This document shows positions 48,979 through 59,462 of a stretch of DNA of 64,000 nucleotides, piece after piece. Numbering within the stretch: position 1 is the first letter of the stretch; the number at the start of each line of letters is the position of its first letter. Source of the stretch: Pachyseris speciosa. Its lineage: Eukaryota; Cnidaria; Anthozoa; Scleractinia; Pachyseridae. Where the stretch lies: positions 112,501 through 176,500 of the forward strand of contig JAEMWC010000085.1 in NCBI GenBank assembly GCA_016490735.1, given 5' to 3'. Under the pieces are notes generated by a model that saw nothing but the letters and a program-made list of their open reading frames with translations, had not been told where the DNA came from and made no database searches. Position numbers and translations under genes: made by a program.

Positions 48979-51822
48979 ATGGATTCATCCCAGGAAAATG
49001 GGAAAGATGAAATCGGGAAACTTAGCAGAAGGATTCCTGTGCTTTCTGAGTATGCAGCATCCCTGGAAAGCCACATAAAACTGCGATACCTTCGGAAGAT
49101 TTCTGTAGTTGGTGTTGACCCAGCAAATATCCCCAGCGATCAGTTCAGTCCGGAATGTTTGCCACCCATCGTACAGTCCGATTTGTTTAGCTATTTAGTT
49201 CTGCAGACGAGTTTCTACACGAATGACCAGTTTAAAAATTTCAAGAGCCTGGAAGCGTACAACCAAGTTGTGTCGGGGTTTGTGGCTTCGGTAAAAGGCA
49301 AAATGATTTCCGGAAGGTACGTTGTTGTTGCTAAAGTTCGTCACTCGCAGCGAATGAATGATCCTCTCGTCAATGTATGGATTATAGCCGACACCGATGG
49401 AACGATACTCTCTTCTGACTGTTTAGGCTGTAAAGCTGGACTCGCTGAATCGTGTTCGCATGTCGCCAGCGCCATGATTTACATCGAATGCTGGGCACGT
49501 GTCAACGGAAAGATGGCATGTACGCAAGTGAAATGCGCGTGGCTCTTGCCAACTTATGTGAACGAGGTTTCCTACGCAAGAGTTAAGGATATTGATTTTA
49601 GCTCTGCCAAGAAGCTCAAGGAAAACCTTGACACTCGAATTGACTCTCTGGACACGACTTGTGCTGACAGTCAGGTTGAACCTACACGTAGTAAAGCAAC
49701 AACTGCCATTCCTTCACATCCGGCCTCCAAATCGGAAATGGACATCTTTTACGAAGCACTAAACCAGTGTGAAACAAAAGCATCAGTCCTCAGTCTAATT
49801 GATCCCTATGCTGAACAGTTTGTAGCTAAAAGCCGGAATGTGGCTGTGCTATCAGATCTTTTTGAGCCCACCAATTTAGATCTTGAATATCCAGAACTGC
49901 TTCAAAAGTGCAAGAATGTCAAGATCAACGTGTCAGATGAAGAGATTAAAATAGTTGAGCAGGACACACGAGATCAAGCAAAGGGCCCTGGATTTTTCAG
50001 GCATCGAGCAGGTCGAATTGGCGCCTCAGTTAGTGGTGCAGTCTACCACAGTAATGTTGCACAACCTTCCCAGTCACTAATAAAGTCTATCTGTTATCCA
50101 CACCTTTTTAAGGTGAACACCAAGGCAATAAAGCATGGCTGCAAGTACGAAGATTACGCTATAAGGGCATATGAGGCACATATGAAAAAGACCCACATTA
50201 ACTTTCAGCTTACAAGATGTGGGTTGTTTATTAATAAGGAGTTTCCATTCCTTCATGCCACACCAGACTTTCTAACATCATGCGATTGTTGCAGGTTGGG
50301 ATGTGGTGAAGTGAAATGCCCCATTTCTATCCAAGAAGGTGACTTTGAGAAGTATGCCACTGAAAAGAGCTCTTGTTTGGAAAAGATTGATGGTTCCTTC
50401 AAGTTAAAAAGAGAACACAAGTACTACTTTCAGGTTCAGCAACAGTTATATACTGTACCAGGGAGGATGCATTGTGACTTTGTTGTCTGTGGCATTGACT
50501 CTCATTTAAATGCACACTTATCAACAGACAGAATTTACCCTAATCCAATCCACTCTGATGCAGTCATAAAGAAACTGGAAGCTTTTTGGAGAATATGCAT
50601 TCTGCCCGAGATCCTAGGGAGATGGTTCACAAGAAGATGTGATGCACCTCTAAGTATTGCCAGTGCCAGTGGAATTTGCTTTTGCAGAGGCCAGCCCAGT
50701 GGTCATGTGGTCTCGTGTAGTAATGTGGACTGCCCTTATACCAAATTCCACACCGCATGTCTATCACTCAGTGAGGTGCCAATGTTGAAAACATGGTACT
50801 GCCCACACTGCAGTAGATTAGCACAGTTCAAACAAAGGAGGAGCTCAAAAAAGAGCAAGCAGCCACCTGCAGTGAACCAGGCTGCCATGCTATGCAGCAG
50901 CATTTGTGTTTGTAACACCAAGGCAACTGCAACTGACAGATTACTAGAGTGCCATGGGATAAGCTGTGGGAATGGAAACTTCTTTCATTTGAGTTGTTTG
51001 GGGCTGAGAAGGACGCCAAACAATGCCAAGACAACTTGGCAGTGTGAAGCTTGCAGAAAAAAAACAAAAAAAACTAATTCAAGGACTGTCCAACCTACCA
51101 CTTGTACTTCTTCTGCTAAACCTAATTCAGGGACTGTTGAGCCAACCACTTCTTCCACTATTTCTTCTGCTGCTTGTTCATCCCCAGTGGCAGACAGTGT
51201 GTCTACATCTTCTTGTGTTTCAAGTGATTCCAGCAGTGACAGTGATGATGAAATTGAGATCACTATGGAAACTACAGGCACTGTTGACAAATATGGTCCC
51301 CTATCAAATTTACAAGAATCAGACTATGACATAATTAATGATTCATCTGGGTGGCTTAATTGTGACATTGTCCAAGCTGCACAAGTGCTTCTACAAGATG
51401 TAAACCCATTAATTGAAGGCCTGCAGCGTCCAACCCTTGGACGTGTACGGAACTTTAATGTTGTTTCAGGGGAGTTCATCCAGATCCTTCATACAGGGAG
51501 TACACACTGGGTCTGTATTAGTAATATAGGATGTTTGCCTGGGAAGGTACACCTTTATGACAGTTTGTTTCATGATGTCATTAGTCAAGAGGTAGAGGAC
51601 CAGACCAATGACTTGTTAGGTGGAAATTTGGTTTCACTTGACTTTGTTCCAGTCCAGCAGCAGACCAACGATAGCGACTGTGGTGTTTTCGCCATTGCCT
51701 TCGCTGTCTCTTTAGCTTTAGGAACAGACCCTATGCATGTAACTTTTGACATTCGTAGAATGCGTCCGCATTTAACAGCTTGTCTCAAAGACAAAAAATT
51801 GAACATGTTCCCAGTTTTTTAA
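48979..51822 (+). CDS. ISL2EU accessory protein: YqaJ-type nuclease, two PHD fingers, Ulp1-like protease
   Basis: 947 residues. The frame is open from a further-upstream ATG at 48733, but that lies outside the TIR, so 48979 was chosen. Domains: a SWIM-like zinc site (C148, C151, C159, H161); a YqaJ/lambda-exonuclease-type nuclease at about 340-505 (GRIGAS, KYED, ATPDF with D430, GEVKCP with E444 and K446, QVQQQ); PHD finger 1 at 567-611 and PHD finger 2 at 643-692; a Ser-rich acidic linker at about 725-765; and a C48/Ulp1-like protease at about 790-930 with H843 (THW), D861 (LYDS), Q893-895 and C901 (SDCG). The nuclease may process transposon ends, the PHD fingers read chromatin and the protease act on SUMO-like conjugates. 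These roles are inferred from the domains. The frame is intact and all catalytic residues I can see are present. Confidence 0.85.
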   Translation: MDSSQENGKDEIGKLSRRIPVLSEYAASLESHIKLRYLRKISVVGVDPANIPSDQFSPECLPPIVQSDLFSYLVLQTSFYTNDQFKNFKSLEAYNQVVSGFVASVKGKMISGRYVVVAKVRHSQRMNDPLVNVWIIADTDGTILSSDCLGCKAGLAESCSHVASAMIYIECWARVNGKMACTQVKCAWLLPTYVNEVSYARVKDIDFSSAKKLKENLDTRIDSLDTTCADSQVEPTRSKATTAIPSHPASKSEMDIFYEALNQCETKASVLSLIDPYAEQFVAKSRNVAVLSDLFEPTNLDLEYPELLQKCKNVKINVSDEEIKIVEQDTRDQAKGPGFFRHRAGRIGASVSGAVYHSNVAQPSQSLIKSICYPHLFKVNTKAIKHGCKYEDYAIRAYEAHMKKTHINFQLTRCGLFINKEFPFLHATPDFLTSCDCCRLGCGEVKCPISIQEGDFEKYATEKSSCLEKIDGSFKLKREHKYYFQVQQQLYTVPGRMHCDFVVCGIDSHLNAHLSTDRIYPNPIHSDAVIKKLEAFWRICILPEILGRWFTRRCDAPLSIASASGICFCRGQPSGHVVSCSNVDCPYTKFHTACLSLSEVPMLKTWYCPHCSRLAQFKQRRSSKKSKQPPAVNQAAMLCSSICVCNTKATATDRLLECHGISCGNGNFFHLSCLGLRRTPNNAKTTWQCEACRKKTKKTNSRTVQPTTCTSSAKPNSGTVEPTTSSTISSAACSSPVADSVSTSSCVSSDSSSDSDDEIEITMETTGTVDKYGPLSNLQESDYDIINDSSGWLNCDIVQAAQVLLQDVNPLIEGLQRPTLGRVRNFNVVSGEFIQILHTGSTHWVCISNIGCLPGKVHLYDSLFHDVISQEVEDQTNDLLGGNLVSLDFVPVQQQTNDSDCGVFAIAFAVSLALGTDPMHVTFDIRRMRPHLTACLKDKKLNMFPVF

Positions 51823-53439
51823 CTGCAGGTTTTATTCATACCCTAGTAAATTGCCTTACTGTATGTAAGCAACATTTGAAGGGGTTTGCAACAAAGCTAA
51901 AGTGACATTTGAGTAAAAAGACTTTTCTCCTTCCAATTCCCTTTTATTTGCTTGTGAAAAAAGAGGAAAGCATTACATCAAGTGTTACTTGGGGCCTTAT
52001 TCTTTCCTCCCCTTTGTTGTATTTAGGAGATATATCTAAGTGAGATTTTAAGCGCACTTAATTTCAAAATATTTTTCTACTAATGTAAAACTTTGCTCCT
52101 ATTTTAAGACATTTTGATTCTTAATAAAGCATTCAAACTTGTACAAAAAGCTACACATTGTTTAAGAATATATGACCAAGTCAGAGTGGGCTTGGGTCTA
52201 TTTTTGAATTGACTTCCCAAACTGCTTTGCATGCATGTTTACAAAGATGCAAATCAGTATGTGATGTCAATTCAAGAATTTGATCCAAACCCTTTCTGAC
52301 TTTAACAGCCTGTAATAAGTCAAAATTTGGTAACAATGGCACTTAAAAAAGTGCAATACAGCTGTATTTGAACAGGTGCAAAGATTTACTTCAGTGAAGA
52401 TGTTTTGAGGTTAGGTTCACTGTAAGCTTGACATACAGTTAAGCTGACATTATCATAAATCTTGAACTATAAAGATCAGCACACAAACTGTATAATGTAG
52501 TAAAAAGTCAAATCAAAAACTAATTCTAAAAAAGGCTAGGGTATGATTTCCACCTGTGATGATCTGAAATTAGAAACACCTGGTTCAGAAATTTGTGAGA
52601 CATTGTATGTTCTGACAGTGAGCCTTCAGCTCAGTATTCTACTTTCAGCCTTTAAAAGAGCTGCTGTTTCAATGAAGAAAGAGGTATATGAATCATTAGA
52701 TTGCAGTCATTCAGTCCTACAAAAGTGCCCAGGGGTAGTACTTGGGATTTCATGTCACAGGGATTATAGAAGGACTTTTTTGGGTTTGAAATTTTTGAAT
52801 CTGGGATTTTTTTGGGTAGGAAAATGTGGGAAGTATTTCTTTTTGATGGCTTGATTTAATTAGGAATTTTTTTTGGTATTACTGACCTTGGCTGCATAGT
52901 TCTGAGAATAAATTACAATCAAAGGAAGTCTTCTTGGGTGTTTGATAAGTGTATCTCTAATGTTTTTAATGTTTAAAATTTTAAGGGTCAGAAATTCTGT
53001 GTGGGATTTTTTGGCTTTAATTTTTGGTCCAGGGATTTTTTTGGTTTTTGTTGAAAGCCCTTGGGATTTTTTGGGTCTTGAGTTTTGCTCCCATTCGATC
53101 ATCTCAATCCCGAGTACCCCCCCCCCCCCCCCTTCGCCCTGGGCAAAAGTGTCATTATTCTTTGAGTAAGAAAAAAAATGGTCATAAGAAACAAGAACCT
53201 TTCAAAAACCTTAATAATTTAAATTCCCAAGCAGCAACAAATATTTTGCGAGAAACTATGAAAATGTGGGTTCTTAATAAGGAGATTGCAATGTATGTAT
53301 CAAATAAAGAATAATTATAACACTACAAGTTAAGTCATGATTTCAAAGCTCTCTACAGTAAAAAGATTGTCGAGATTCAATGTGGTCAGAGAGCGGGCTC
53401 TGTTTTGGGATGCTGTGTTCCCCTAAATTATGAACTTAG
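51823..53439. other. Convergent 3' region of the ISL2EU genes
   Basis: Presumed 3' UTRs. 52730-53130 repeats TTGGGATTTTTTGGG-like phrases, and a C18 tract lies at 53117-53134. No gene. Confidence 0.6.
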
Positions 53440-55032
53440 CTAGTCAAATGGGACTACAGAGGGGCATAAATTTACAAGTGCAGAGCAAACCCTCACTATG
53501 CGGTCTATGATCGGAACCTGTGCTTCGGGTGGTCCATTAGGGTTACCCCTAAGGAAGTCAGTGGGAAGGGTTCCCTCTAAAATCGTATATTTTCGACGTA
53601 ACAGTCCAATAACTCTTTCAACGTGAATGCGCACACTGGCAATTCCCCTGGTCTTTTCCACATCTACCGGGTCCAGTTGTGACTTCCCCTTGGTGAACGC
53701 TGGAATTACAAGTTTAGCCTGTTTCAACCCCACACTTTCATTGATGGTAAAGCCTCTTTCTGCCATAACCATGTCCCCTGGTAAACGTTTGTCAAGAAAT
53801 CCACAATTTTCTGTAAGAAACTTGTCAGAGGTTCGTCCTCCCCACGCTTCTGAAACAAATGAAACAGTTCCTTGAGGGGTGATGCCAATTAATATTTTAA
53901 TAGTATTGTGGTGTTTGTAGGAACTAAATGTCTGTGCTCTTGCCAGCAAATTTGTTGGTTTTTCAATAAAAACCTCAAAACAGTCAATAACAACTGTTAC
54001 CTTATTGCCAAACGAATACTTGAAGCACATTGGCATTGTCTTCCAAAGATTTTCTCTCGCTGGCCAGTGAAGGAGCCCACTCAACCTGTTGTCCATGGCA
54101 TTTATCCACGACCAGAAGATCCGGGAAACAGTTGGTACTGATATCATGAATCGGTAAGCCAGATCCTGAAACGGCACATTGAGTCGTAGCTTCAGCAAAA
54201 CAATAACAAATTCCTGGAAAGGATCTAGTGTCTGTGTCCGTCGACTCACGTGCGGTGCCACATGATTTAATGTTGCAATGAGGACCTGGTAGGATGGCAG
54301 TCCTGTGTAAAAGCGAACTTTGTCATCTGATTTAAAATATTCTCTGTCGGGAGCTCGATACGTGGGCTTGTAAAACATGTATTCAAACTCTTCGGTCTGT
54401 GTTTCAGCGTCGTTTGAAGAAGCTACGGTGATTTCTTCGGGCTCATCAACACATTCTATGGTGGCTTCGTTCATAGAACCAGTTGTGCTACCCGAGGGCT
54501 CCACTTGCTCCATTTCCATCGTTTCAACAGTGCCAGCATTTTCAAGGTCTCCAGATGAGGTACTCGTGCTCGCCTCGGAGAAGGAGATATCAGCGACACG
54601 ATAACCACTCCGATTTAGATTTTTCCTTTTCTCCGCAATTTCGGCTTGTTGTTGCTCAGAGACACGCTTCCTTCGTTCTTTTGCTCTTTCAGCTCTTTCA
54701 TTTACAGCCTTCTGTTTCTTGTCTTTGTCTTCGTTTGTCTTGAATTCTTTTTTACCGAGGTTTAAAGTGGGAACCCAGTCAACATTGTGCTTGTCCCACG
54801 CAGCTGAGGCCCTCCCTGAAACAAAATGATGACCACAAACACGCTCGCTTTCAAGGACGTTCTTCGTTTCGGTATCGCCACGACTCACCGCAGAAATCCA
54901 TCGATTTCTCCTCTCCCTCGTTAATTCTTCCCACTCTTCGCCTTGATTTGTAACAATCTTCGGTATTTTACTGAAATTTGTCTTGTGTTTGCCGCTTTTG
55001 TTCCCACAACCAACTACAATGCAGTGGACCAT
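53440..55032 (-). CDS. ISL2EU transposase (THAP zinc finger plus DDE_4 domain)
   Basis: 530 residues starting at the ATG at 55032. The THAP domain spans residues 1-95: C4, C9, [17 protein letters not shown]66-x2-H69, then WVPTL. It would bind transposon ends. A basic coiled-coil-like stretch is at 98-140 and an acidic linker at 150-215. A helix-turn-helix precedes the catalytic domain ([32 protein letters not shown]). DDE: D350 in [13 protein letters not shown], then MAERGF with E425, then E472 in [15 protein letters not shown]. The second position is normally Asp (ADRGF), and here the codon is GAA. The frame is otherwise complete, so expression is possible, but catalysis is doubtful if this residue is essential. 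Confidence 0.9.
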   Translation of the reverse strand: MVHCIVVGCGNKSGKHKTNFSKIPKIVTNQGEEWEELTRERRNRWISAVSRGDTETKNVLESERVCGHHFVSGRASAAWDKHNVDWVPTLNLGKKEFKTNEDKDKKQKAVNERAERAKERRKRVSEQQQAEIAEKRKNLNRSGYRVADISFSEASTSTSSGDLENAGTVETMEMEQVEPSGSTTGSMNEATIECVDEPEEITVASSNDAETQTEEFEYMFYKPTYRAPDREYFKSDDKVRFYTGLPSYQVLIATLNHVAPHVSRRTQTLDPFQEFVIVLLKLRLNVPFQDLAYRFMISVPTVSRIFWSWINAMDNRLSGLLHWPARENLWKTMPMCFKYSFGNKVTVVIDCFEVFIEKPTNLLARAQTFSSYKHHNTIKILIGITPQGTVSFVSEAWGGRTSDKFLTENCGFLDKRLPGDMVMAERGFTINESVGLKQAKLVIPAFTKGKSQLDPVDVEKTRGIASVRIHVERVIGLLRRKYTILEGTLPTDFLRGNPNGPPEAQVPIIDRIVRVCSALVNLCPSVVPFD

Positions 55033-55191
55033 CTCAAACTATCGCATTCGCGCCTCGTCGCTTCTCAGTTTTGTTTACCCTCGAGAGGCACAAAGATGGC
55101 GGATAGCAACCGTTGCCAAGGCCAGTGTCACGTGAGTGAAAACCAAGAATATGGCATACAGACGTTTTTTACTGCAACCATAATAATAATC

Positions 55192-55471
55192 CAACATGGC
55201 GATCATACTCCAGTTGACCACCTAGTTTACAGGATACATATTTGATAACGCGAAAAAGGGCAACGAGGATGGCAACGGAACGAAAGCGACACGAAACAAT
55301 TGGTTTAATGAGCGGAAACAAAGGCCCTGTACGTGCAGATATCTGTGAAAGCTCCTGTGGGAGTCTGATATTCGCAAGAAATTCAATCTAAAAATATATT
55401 AGTCGGTGAAAACGCCGTGACAGGAATATAGGGCAGTTGTACGCTCCTAGTGATGGGCTCCTGTAATACTA

Positions 55472-55560
<89 letters not shown>

Positions 55561-55620
55561 CCAACATGGCGATCATACTCCAGTTGACCACCTAGTTTAC
55601 AGCATACATATTTGATAATT
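55192..55620. repeat. Tandem segment with TIR-element copy 2 and microsatellite
   Basis: CCAACATGGCGATCATACTC at 55192 recurs at 55561, and each copy continues for about 57 bases. Between them lie copy 2 of the TIR element (55248-55466), missing its left end, and an (ACT)n(AAT)n tract (55466-55560). Confidence 0.8.
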
Positions 55621-55638
55621 AGACATCCTCGGACATCC

Positions 55639-55671
<33 letters not shown>

Positions 55672-56779
55672 TTACCCGCTGACCAGTATCGTGTGAACAT
55701 ATCGCTGGCTCAAGTTTGAAGGTCATCAAGGGAAGCTGTTTTCTTTTTAGGTTGACGGCTGCCCAGGTACTGACTTTTGATTGGATCGCAGGCTCATGCC
55801 AGGTGTAAGACACCCAAACCAAACGAAGCTTAATTTTTCGCGCGCATTCTGCGGCTCGAAATTTCACATTCAGTTGGTTTCTTCATTTTCTTTTGAAGTT
55901 CTTCGCGTAAAAGGCATAAAAATCAGGAGCTAGTTTAAAGATACTGCGGAAGGTGAATTTCCAAGTGATAAAACGGAAGAGCAAAAGATTTTTTTTCTCT
56001 AGAAAAGCTTAAAACTTGGATCCACTTGCATGGCGCTCGGATTGTGTGGTTGAAAAACAAAATGATTCAACGCTTCAAAAGCTTTCCCTTGACCACGGCA
56101 TCTTGCACCTCACCAAGAGAGGTCACTTAACAGTTCACCGACATTAATGGGAGGAACAAGTAGCTCAAACTTAGTGGAAGAAGTTTTTCCTTTGGACAAA
56201 CCGCTTGCTATTATTGTATTTTTACAAAAGTGGATACGTATTTTAAAGAACCTCTACATCACAGGTGAATTAAATCAATTGAACATTAACATTTGGTTTA
56301 ATCGTTGTTACTTTTCTTGGATCAGGAATGAAACTTGTATTTTTCTTTGGACTGGACATAAATAACCATCATCTGCCCGTTTTGGACGCAAAGAAGTAGT
56401 TCAATTGTTTGCTTGTTTTGCTGTTTTGCTTGCAAGTGATCGCCAACGAGTGTTTTTACTCCGCTGGCTGACTGTTTTTTGATGTCTGTGCCTCAACAGC
56501 GTTAAGAAATATTTACCCTTATCTTATTACCACGTAATTGCAATGAGTCCTCGTAAAAAGGATTATAAAATACCGGCGTCAAACGAATACCGTTTCGCAC
56601 AAAAAACCATCGTCTCTTCACTCCTCGGTTTTTCGTGCCTCAACAGTATTCGTTTGATGCCGGTATACTACTACAAGGAGCAACACCCACCACATTTGCC
56701 TTTTTCAACCAACGCCTTGAGCACAGCAAGCCCCCACACCCATTCAACCTATCTTAAACCAACATTTTGCGTACAACAA
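55621..56779. other. Interval without a recognised gene
   Basis: 56571-56667 is an imperfect foldback (TACCGGCGTCAAACGAATAC inverted). Otherwise only short ORFs. Confidence 0.5.
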
Positions 56780-57552
56780 TCAAAGGCAAACCCTATTGAA
56801 CAAGTGCGCGGTATGCACAACCATGTAACTCTGTATTGAACAACTGCGTCGTGGTGGGTTAAGCATGTCACAGCGTATTAAACAGAGAGGCGAGCGGGGA
56901 ACCGCATCCAATGCTTTTACCATTTCTCTGTAGTCAGCATGCTTGCACTTCTTTTCGTCCGCACCATATTTTTTTGCCCTGTGTTCACAACTACTGTAAT
57001 CCACTTCGTGTTGCATCGCAATTGCGTCCGTTGCACCTGTTGGGTTTTGAAAGATTTCCTGGATCTCCCCCGTCTCTGGTTCGTGGTTGAGCTGCTTGTG
57101 GAGGGGGTTGTACGGCCCAGTGTAGTTGTGTCCCGGGAGAGTCCAACCTTTCTTCGCTTTCGGAAGTTTCCCAATCAAGGCATGGATGTCCACACCAGAT
57201 CCATAGTAGTTTTGCGCCGTCTTCTTCAGAACATCCAAGAAGCCGTGGTGGCCAGGCACAGCTTTGGAGAAAGCTGGAAGAAATTTCGGGTCTGTAGCAA
57301 ACTTCGGAACCAAGACCCCATAAGGAGTGAACCGCGGGTCGACAAAGTCTCCCAACCTCGACCCAACAATCCCTTGCCATATCCCTTCCACTTGATCCAA
57401 GACCCGTAACTTCGCGTGCCACCTTTGTCTTTGTATTCTTTGTACTGCCGCTTGTATTCTGCCACCATTCGCCGCCCTTCTTCCGGAGAAACAACCGGTC
57501 CTTTGAAAAGGGTTGGATCAGACACAACACTCCACAACTTCTTGAAATCCAC
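56780..57552 (-). pseudogene. Parvovirus-type phospholipase A2-like protein, frameshifted
   Basis: Two overlapping minus-strand frames represent one product. The N-terminal part (57226-57552) begins MDFKKLWSVVSD. The C-terminal part (56780-57400) carries LPGHNYTGPYNPL, resembling the calcium-binding loop, and AIAMQHEVDY, the position of the catalytic His-Asp pair of viral PLA2 domains (the second residue here is Glu). The frame changes near 57370. In parvoviruses such a domain helps breach endosomal membranes. A similar role here is inference. The catalytic HD reading HE is unusual. Confidence 0.65.
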
Positions 57553-57810
57553 AAACGGGGAGGGAACAGAAACCCGCGCCCATCGAGATCGGGCCTGTCG
57601 GTCTCGTAACAGATGTTGGGCCGGACCTTCATGGAAAGCTCATCCAACACGCTGCTCCCGACTTTTCGAAACACGGGCGACTTTGTATTGCCGGTTGGGG
57701 TCAAGGAAAATGCGCTCCGGGAAGATCTTGAAATCGTGGGTCGGCTGGTCGCCACGCCCCGGTTGCAGCTTCGCGAGCCTGGTGTTGAGCAGGAGGTGTT
57801 CGTCGTTCAT
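57553..57810 (-). pseudogene. Unidentified provirus protein, broken
   Basis: From the ATG at 57810 about 56 codons are open (NDEHLLLNTRLAKL, FKIFPERIFLDPNRQYKVAR) before a stop near 57640. Protein-like sequence continues in another frame (VLDELSMKVRPNICYETDRP). It lies between the linker protein and the PLA2-like gene in the same orientation. Function unknown. A structural role is a guess. Confidence 0.4.
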
Positions 57811-58771
57811 CGTATGTAATCGTGGGAAATTTTCTTTGCTTGCACCTCAGTCAAGATGCCACGATGGGTGAGTTCGGAAAGCAGCTTTTCGATGTTTCGC
57901 CGGAGTTTGGAGGACGAGTTTCCGGCCCGGAGCGAGCCCAACATCACGTACAAATCGTTGACCATTGCCTCGAAGTCTCCGGGGTGGGATGCCCACTTCC
58001 CTCCATCCATTCTTCGTCCCAGTCTTCGTCATCTTCATCGTCATCACCAGCAACGGCGGTTCTGCGGGAAGAAATTTGCTCGTAAGCCTTTTCCAAGGAT
58101 GATGGCTCGCAGGCAGGTCGTTTTCGTGTGGGGCTTCTTTTCAACCTTTTTCTCCCCTCTCGAAGCTGACCTTCCGACGGTGTCCTGATGGGAGGCGGCA
58201 GCGGTCGGTCGACTTCTCTTCTGGCGAGAATCACGTCTCTCTGCCTTTTGATGTCCGCCAAAGACCAACCTTCGTAGCTTCCGCTCTTCACTTTTTCTTG
58301 GCCGCTTCTCTCCATTTGTGTGATCATGCTGCTGAGCGACCACAAATCGTTCGATTTGTTGTAGTTTTTGAGGAACTTTGTTGCCTCGGGCTTCTCCCAT
58401 GTCTGCTGTGGGATCTCATCCACAACAGGTGGAGTCTCCTCATCTCCAATGGGTGGAGGGAGCTTAACGTCTTTGTCGTCGACAGGCGAAGGAGGGGGGG
58501 TCGGTGGTGGTGTTTCACACTCCGGTTGGAAATCCTCCCAACCGAAGGGGTTAATTCGATCGAACTCATCCATTGCATAGTTCGGCCCCTCTTCTTGGGG
58601 CGCCCGCTCGGGAATCCAACAGTCTCGTGATCGGTTTAAAAAGTTTCTCCACGGTTGCTTCGCCCATAGCTTCGGCGATCTTGTGTTTCTTGAATGCCTG
58701 ACGGATTTCTCGTTCCTGTTGTTCGAGATCAGCTTCTGCCGCGGCCCGCGCACACCACTTCTTCAAAGACA
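57807..58771 (-). pseudogene. Proline-rich acidic provirus protein, two frameshifts
   Basis: Three partially overlapping frames follow in order. The first runs from the ATG at 58771 (SLKKWCARAAAEADLEQQER, helical). The second carries MDEFDRINPFGWEDFQ, then a proline-rich stretch (PPPTPPPSP), a basic stretch (RKRLKRSPTRKRPA) and an acidic run (DDDEDDEDWDEEW). The third is at 57807-58010 (HPGDFEAMVNDLYVMLGSLR). Frame changes fall near 58595 and 57980. It starts 68 bases from the divergent ATPase start at 58839. Function unknown, and the layout suggests a virion-associated protein. Confidence 0.5.
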
Positions 58772-58838
58772 TGTTCTTCACCACTGGGTGAAAGAGTTTT
58801 CGCAGGGGAGAATATATGGAGAATGAAAATTCCGAACT
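58772..58838. promoter_or_regulatory. Divergent intergenic gap of the provirus
   Basis: The 67 bases between the minus-strand start at 58771 and the ATPase start at 58839 are the only place for a shared promoter. No motif was verified. Confidence 0.3.
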
Positions 58839-59454
58839 ATGACCCAGCAACCACGTCAACAAATTGGAAACGGGAACTCGTCCATGCCCGAAGACATTTT
58901 CCGGATGTTGATTTGTGGGCCCAGCAATTCCGGCAAGACAAACATCTTGCTGCACATGCTTTACGAGCTGCTGGAGTACGACAAGGTTCTGCTTTTCTCG
59001 AAGAACCTTCACCAGAACAAGTACCAGGCGCCTCTGCAAGATTTCGCCAAAGAACATCAACCCCCACGTCGGATACGAAGTTGTTGAGGCGTTTGGGGAC
59101 GACATCGTTCCGCTTGAGGAGTTGACACCCGACAACCAGAAGATCGTCGTGTTTGACGACTTGGTTTGTGAAAAAAACCAAAACAATATCATCAACTATT
59201 TGATCAACGGTCGACACCATAACTACGCTGTGATTTATCTGTCCCAGACCTTTTTAAGAGTCCCCAAGAACATCCACGACAACTGCAGCCATTTCTGCAT
59301 CTTTTCCTTCCTCCCAAGAGAGAACAGATGGATCGCCGCCGATCTGGGGATGGATCCCGACCTGCTGGACCGTGCAACTGACAAAAAATTCGCATTTTCT
59401 TATTACGACAAGCCGAGGAAAGAGATGAAGAAAAATTTCGACGAGAGAATATAG
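58839..59454 (+). pseudogene. A32-like packaging ATPase, one frameshift
   Basis: The first frame (58839-59087) has the Walker A motif CGPSNSGKTN. The second (within 58915-59454) has the Walker B motif KIVVFDDLV, then [17 protein letters not shown] and [11 protein letters not shown]. The frame changes at the C-rich run near 59057-59068. This is the FtsK/HerA-type genome-packaging ATPase of Polinton-like viruses, which pumps DNA into the capsid. About 200 residues is the expected size for this short form. Only one break is visible. Confidence 0.75.
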
Positions 59455-59462
59455 AAAAAGAC

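Larger units (their letters stand above)
48837..55148. mobile_element. ISL2EU DNA transposon, apparently full length (6.3 kb)
   Basis: Imperfect TIRs of about 60 bp begin TCTTGGTTTTCAC at 48837 and end GTGAAAACCAAGA at 55148, with the dinucleotide AT on both sides (48835-48836 and 55149-55150). Two convergent uninterrupted genes lie inside: a plus-strand multidomain protein (48979-51822) and a minus-strand THAP-DDE transposase (53440-55032). Both start just within their TIR. An AT duplication, a THAP-type transposase and a YqaJ-containing second protein are the recorded hallmarks of ISL2EU in the Harbinger-related group. Open frames suggest recent activity. Confidence 0.85.

Noticed and set aside
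55383..55658. Val/Leu-rich ORF resembling a membrane protein
   Set aside because: It translates the (ACT)n(AAT)n tract.
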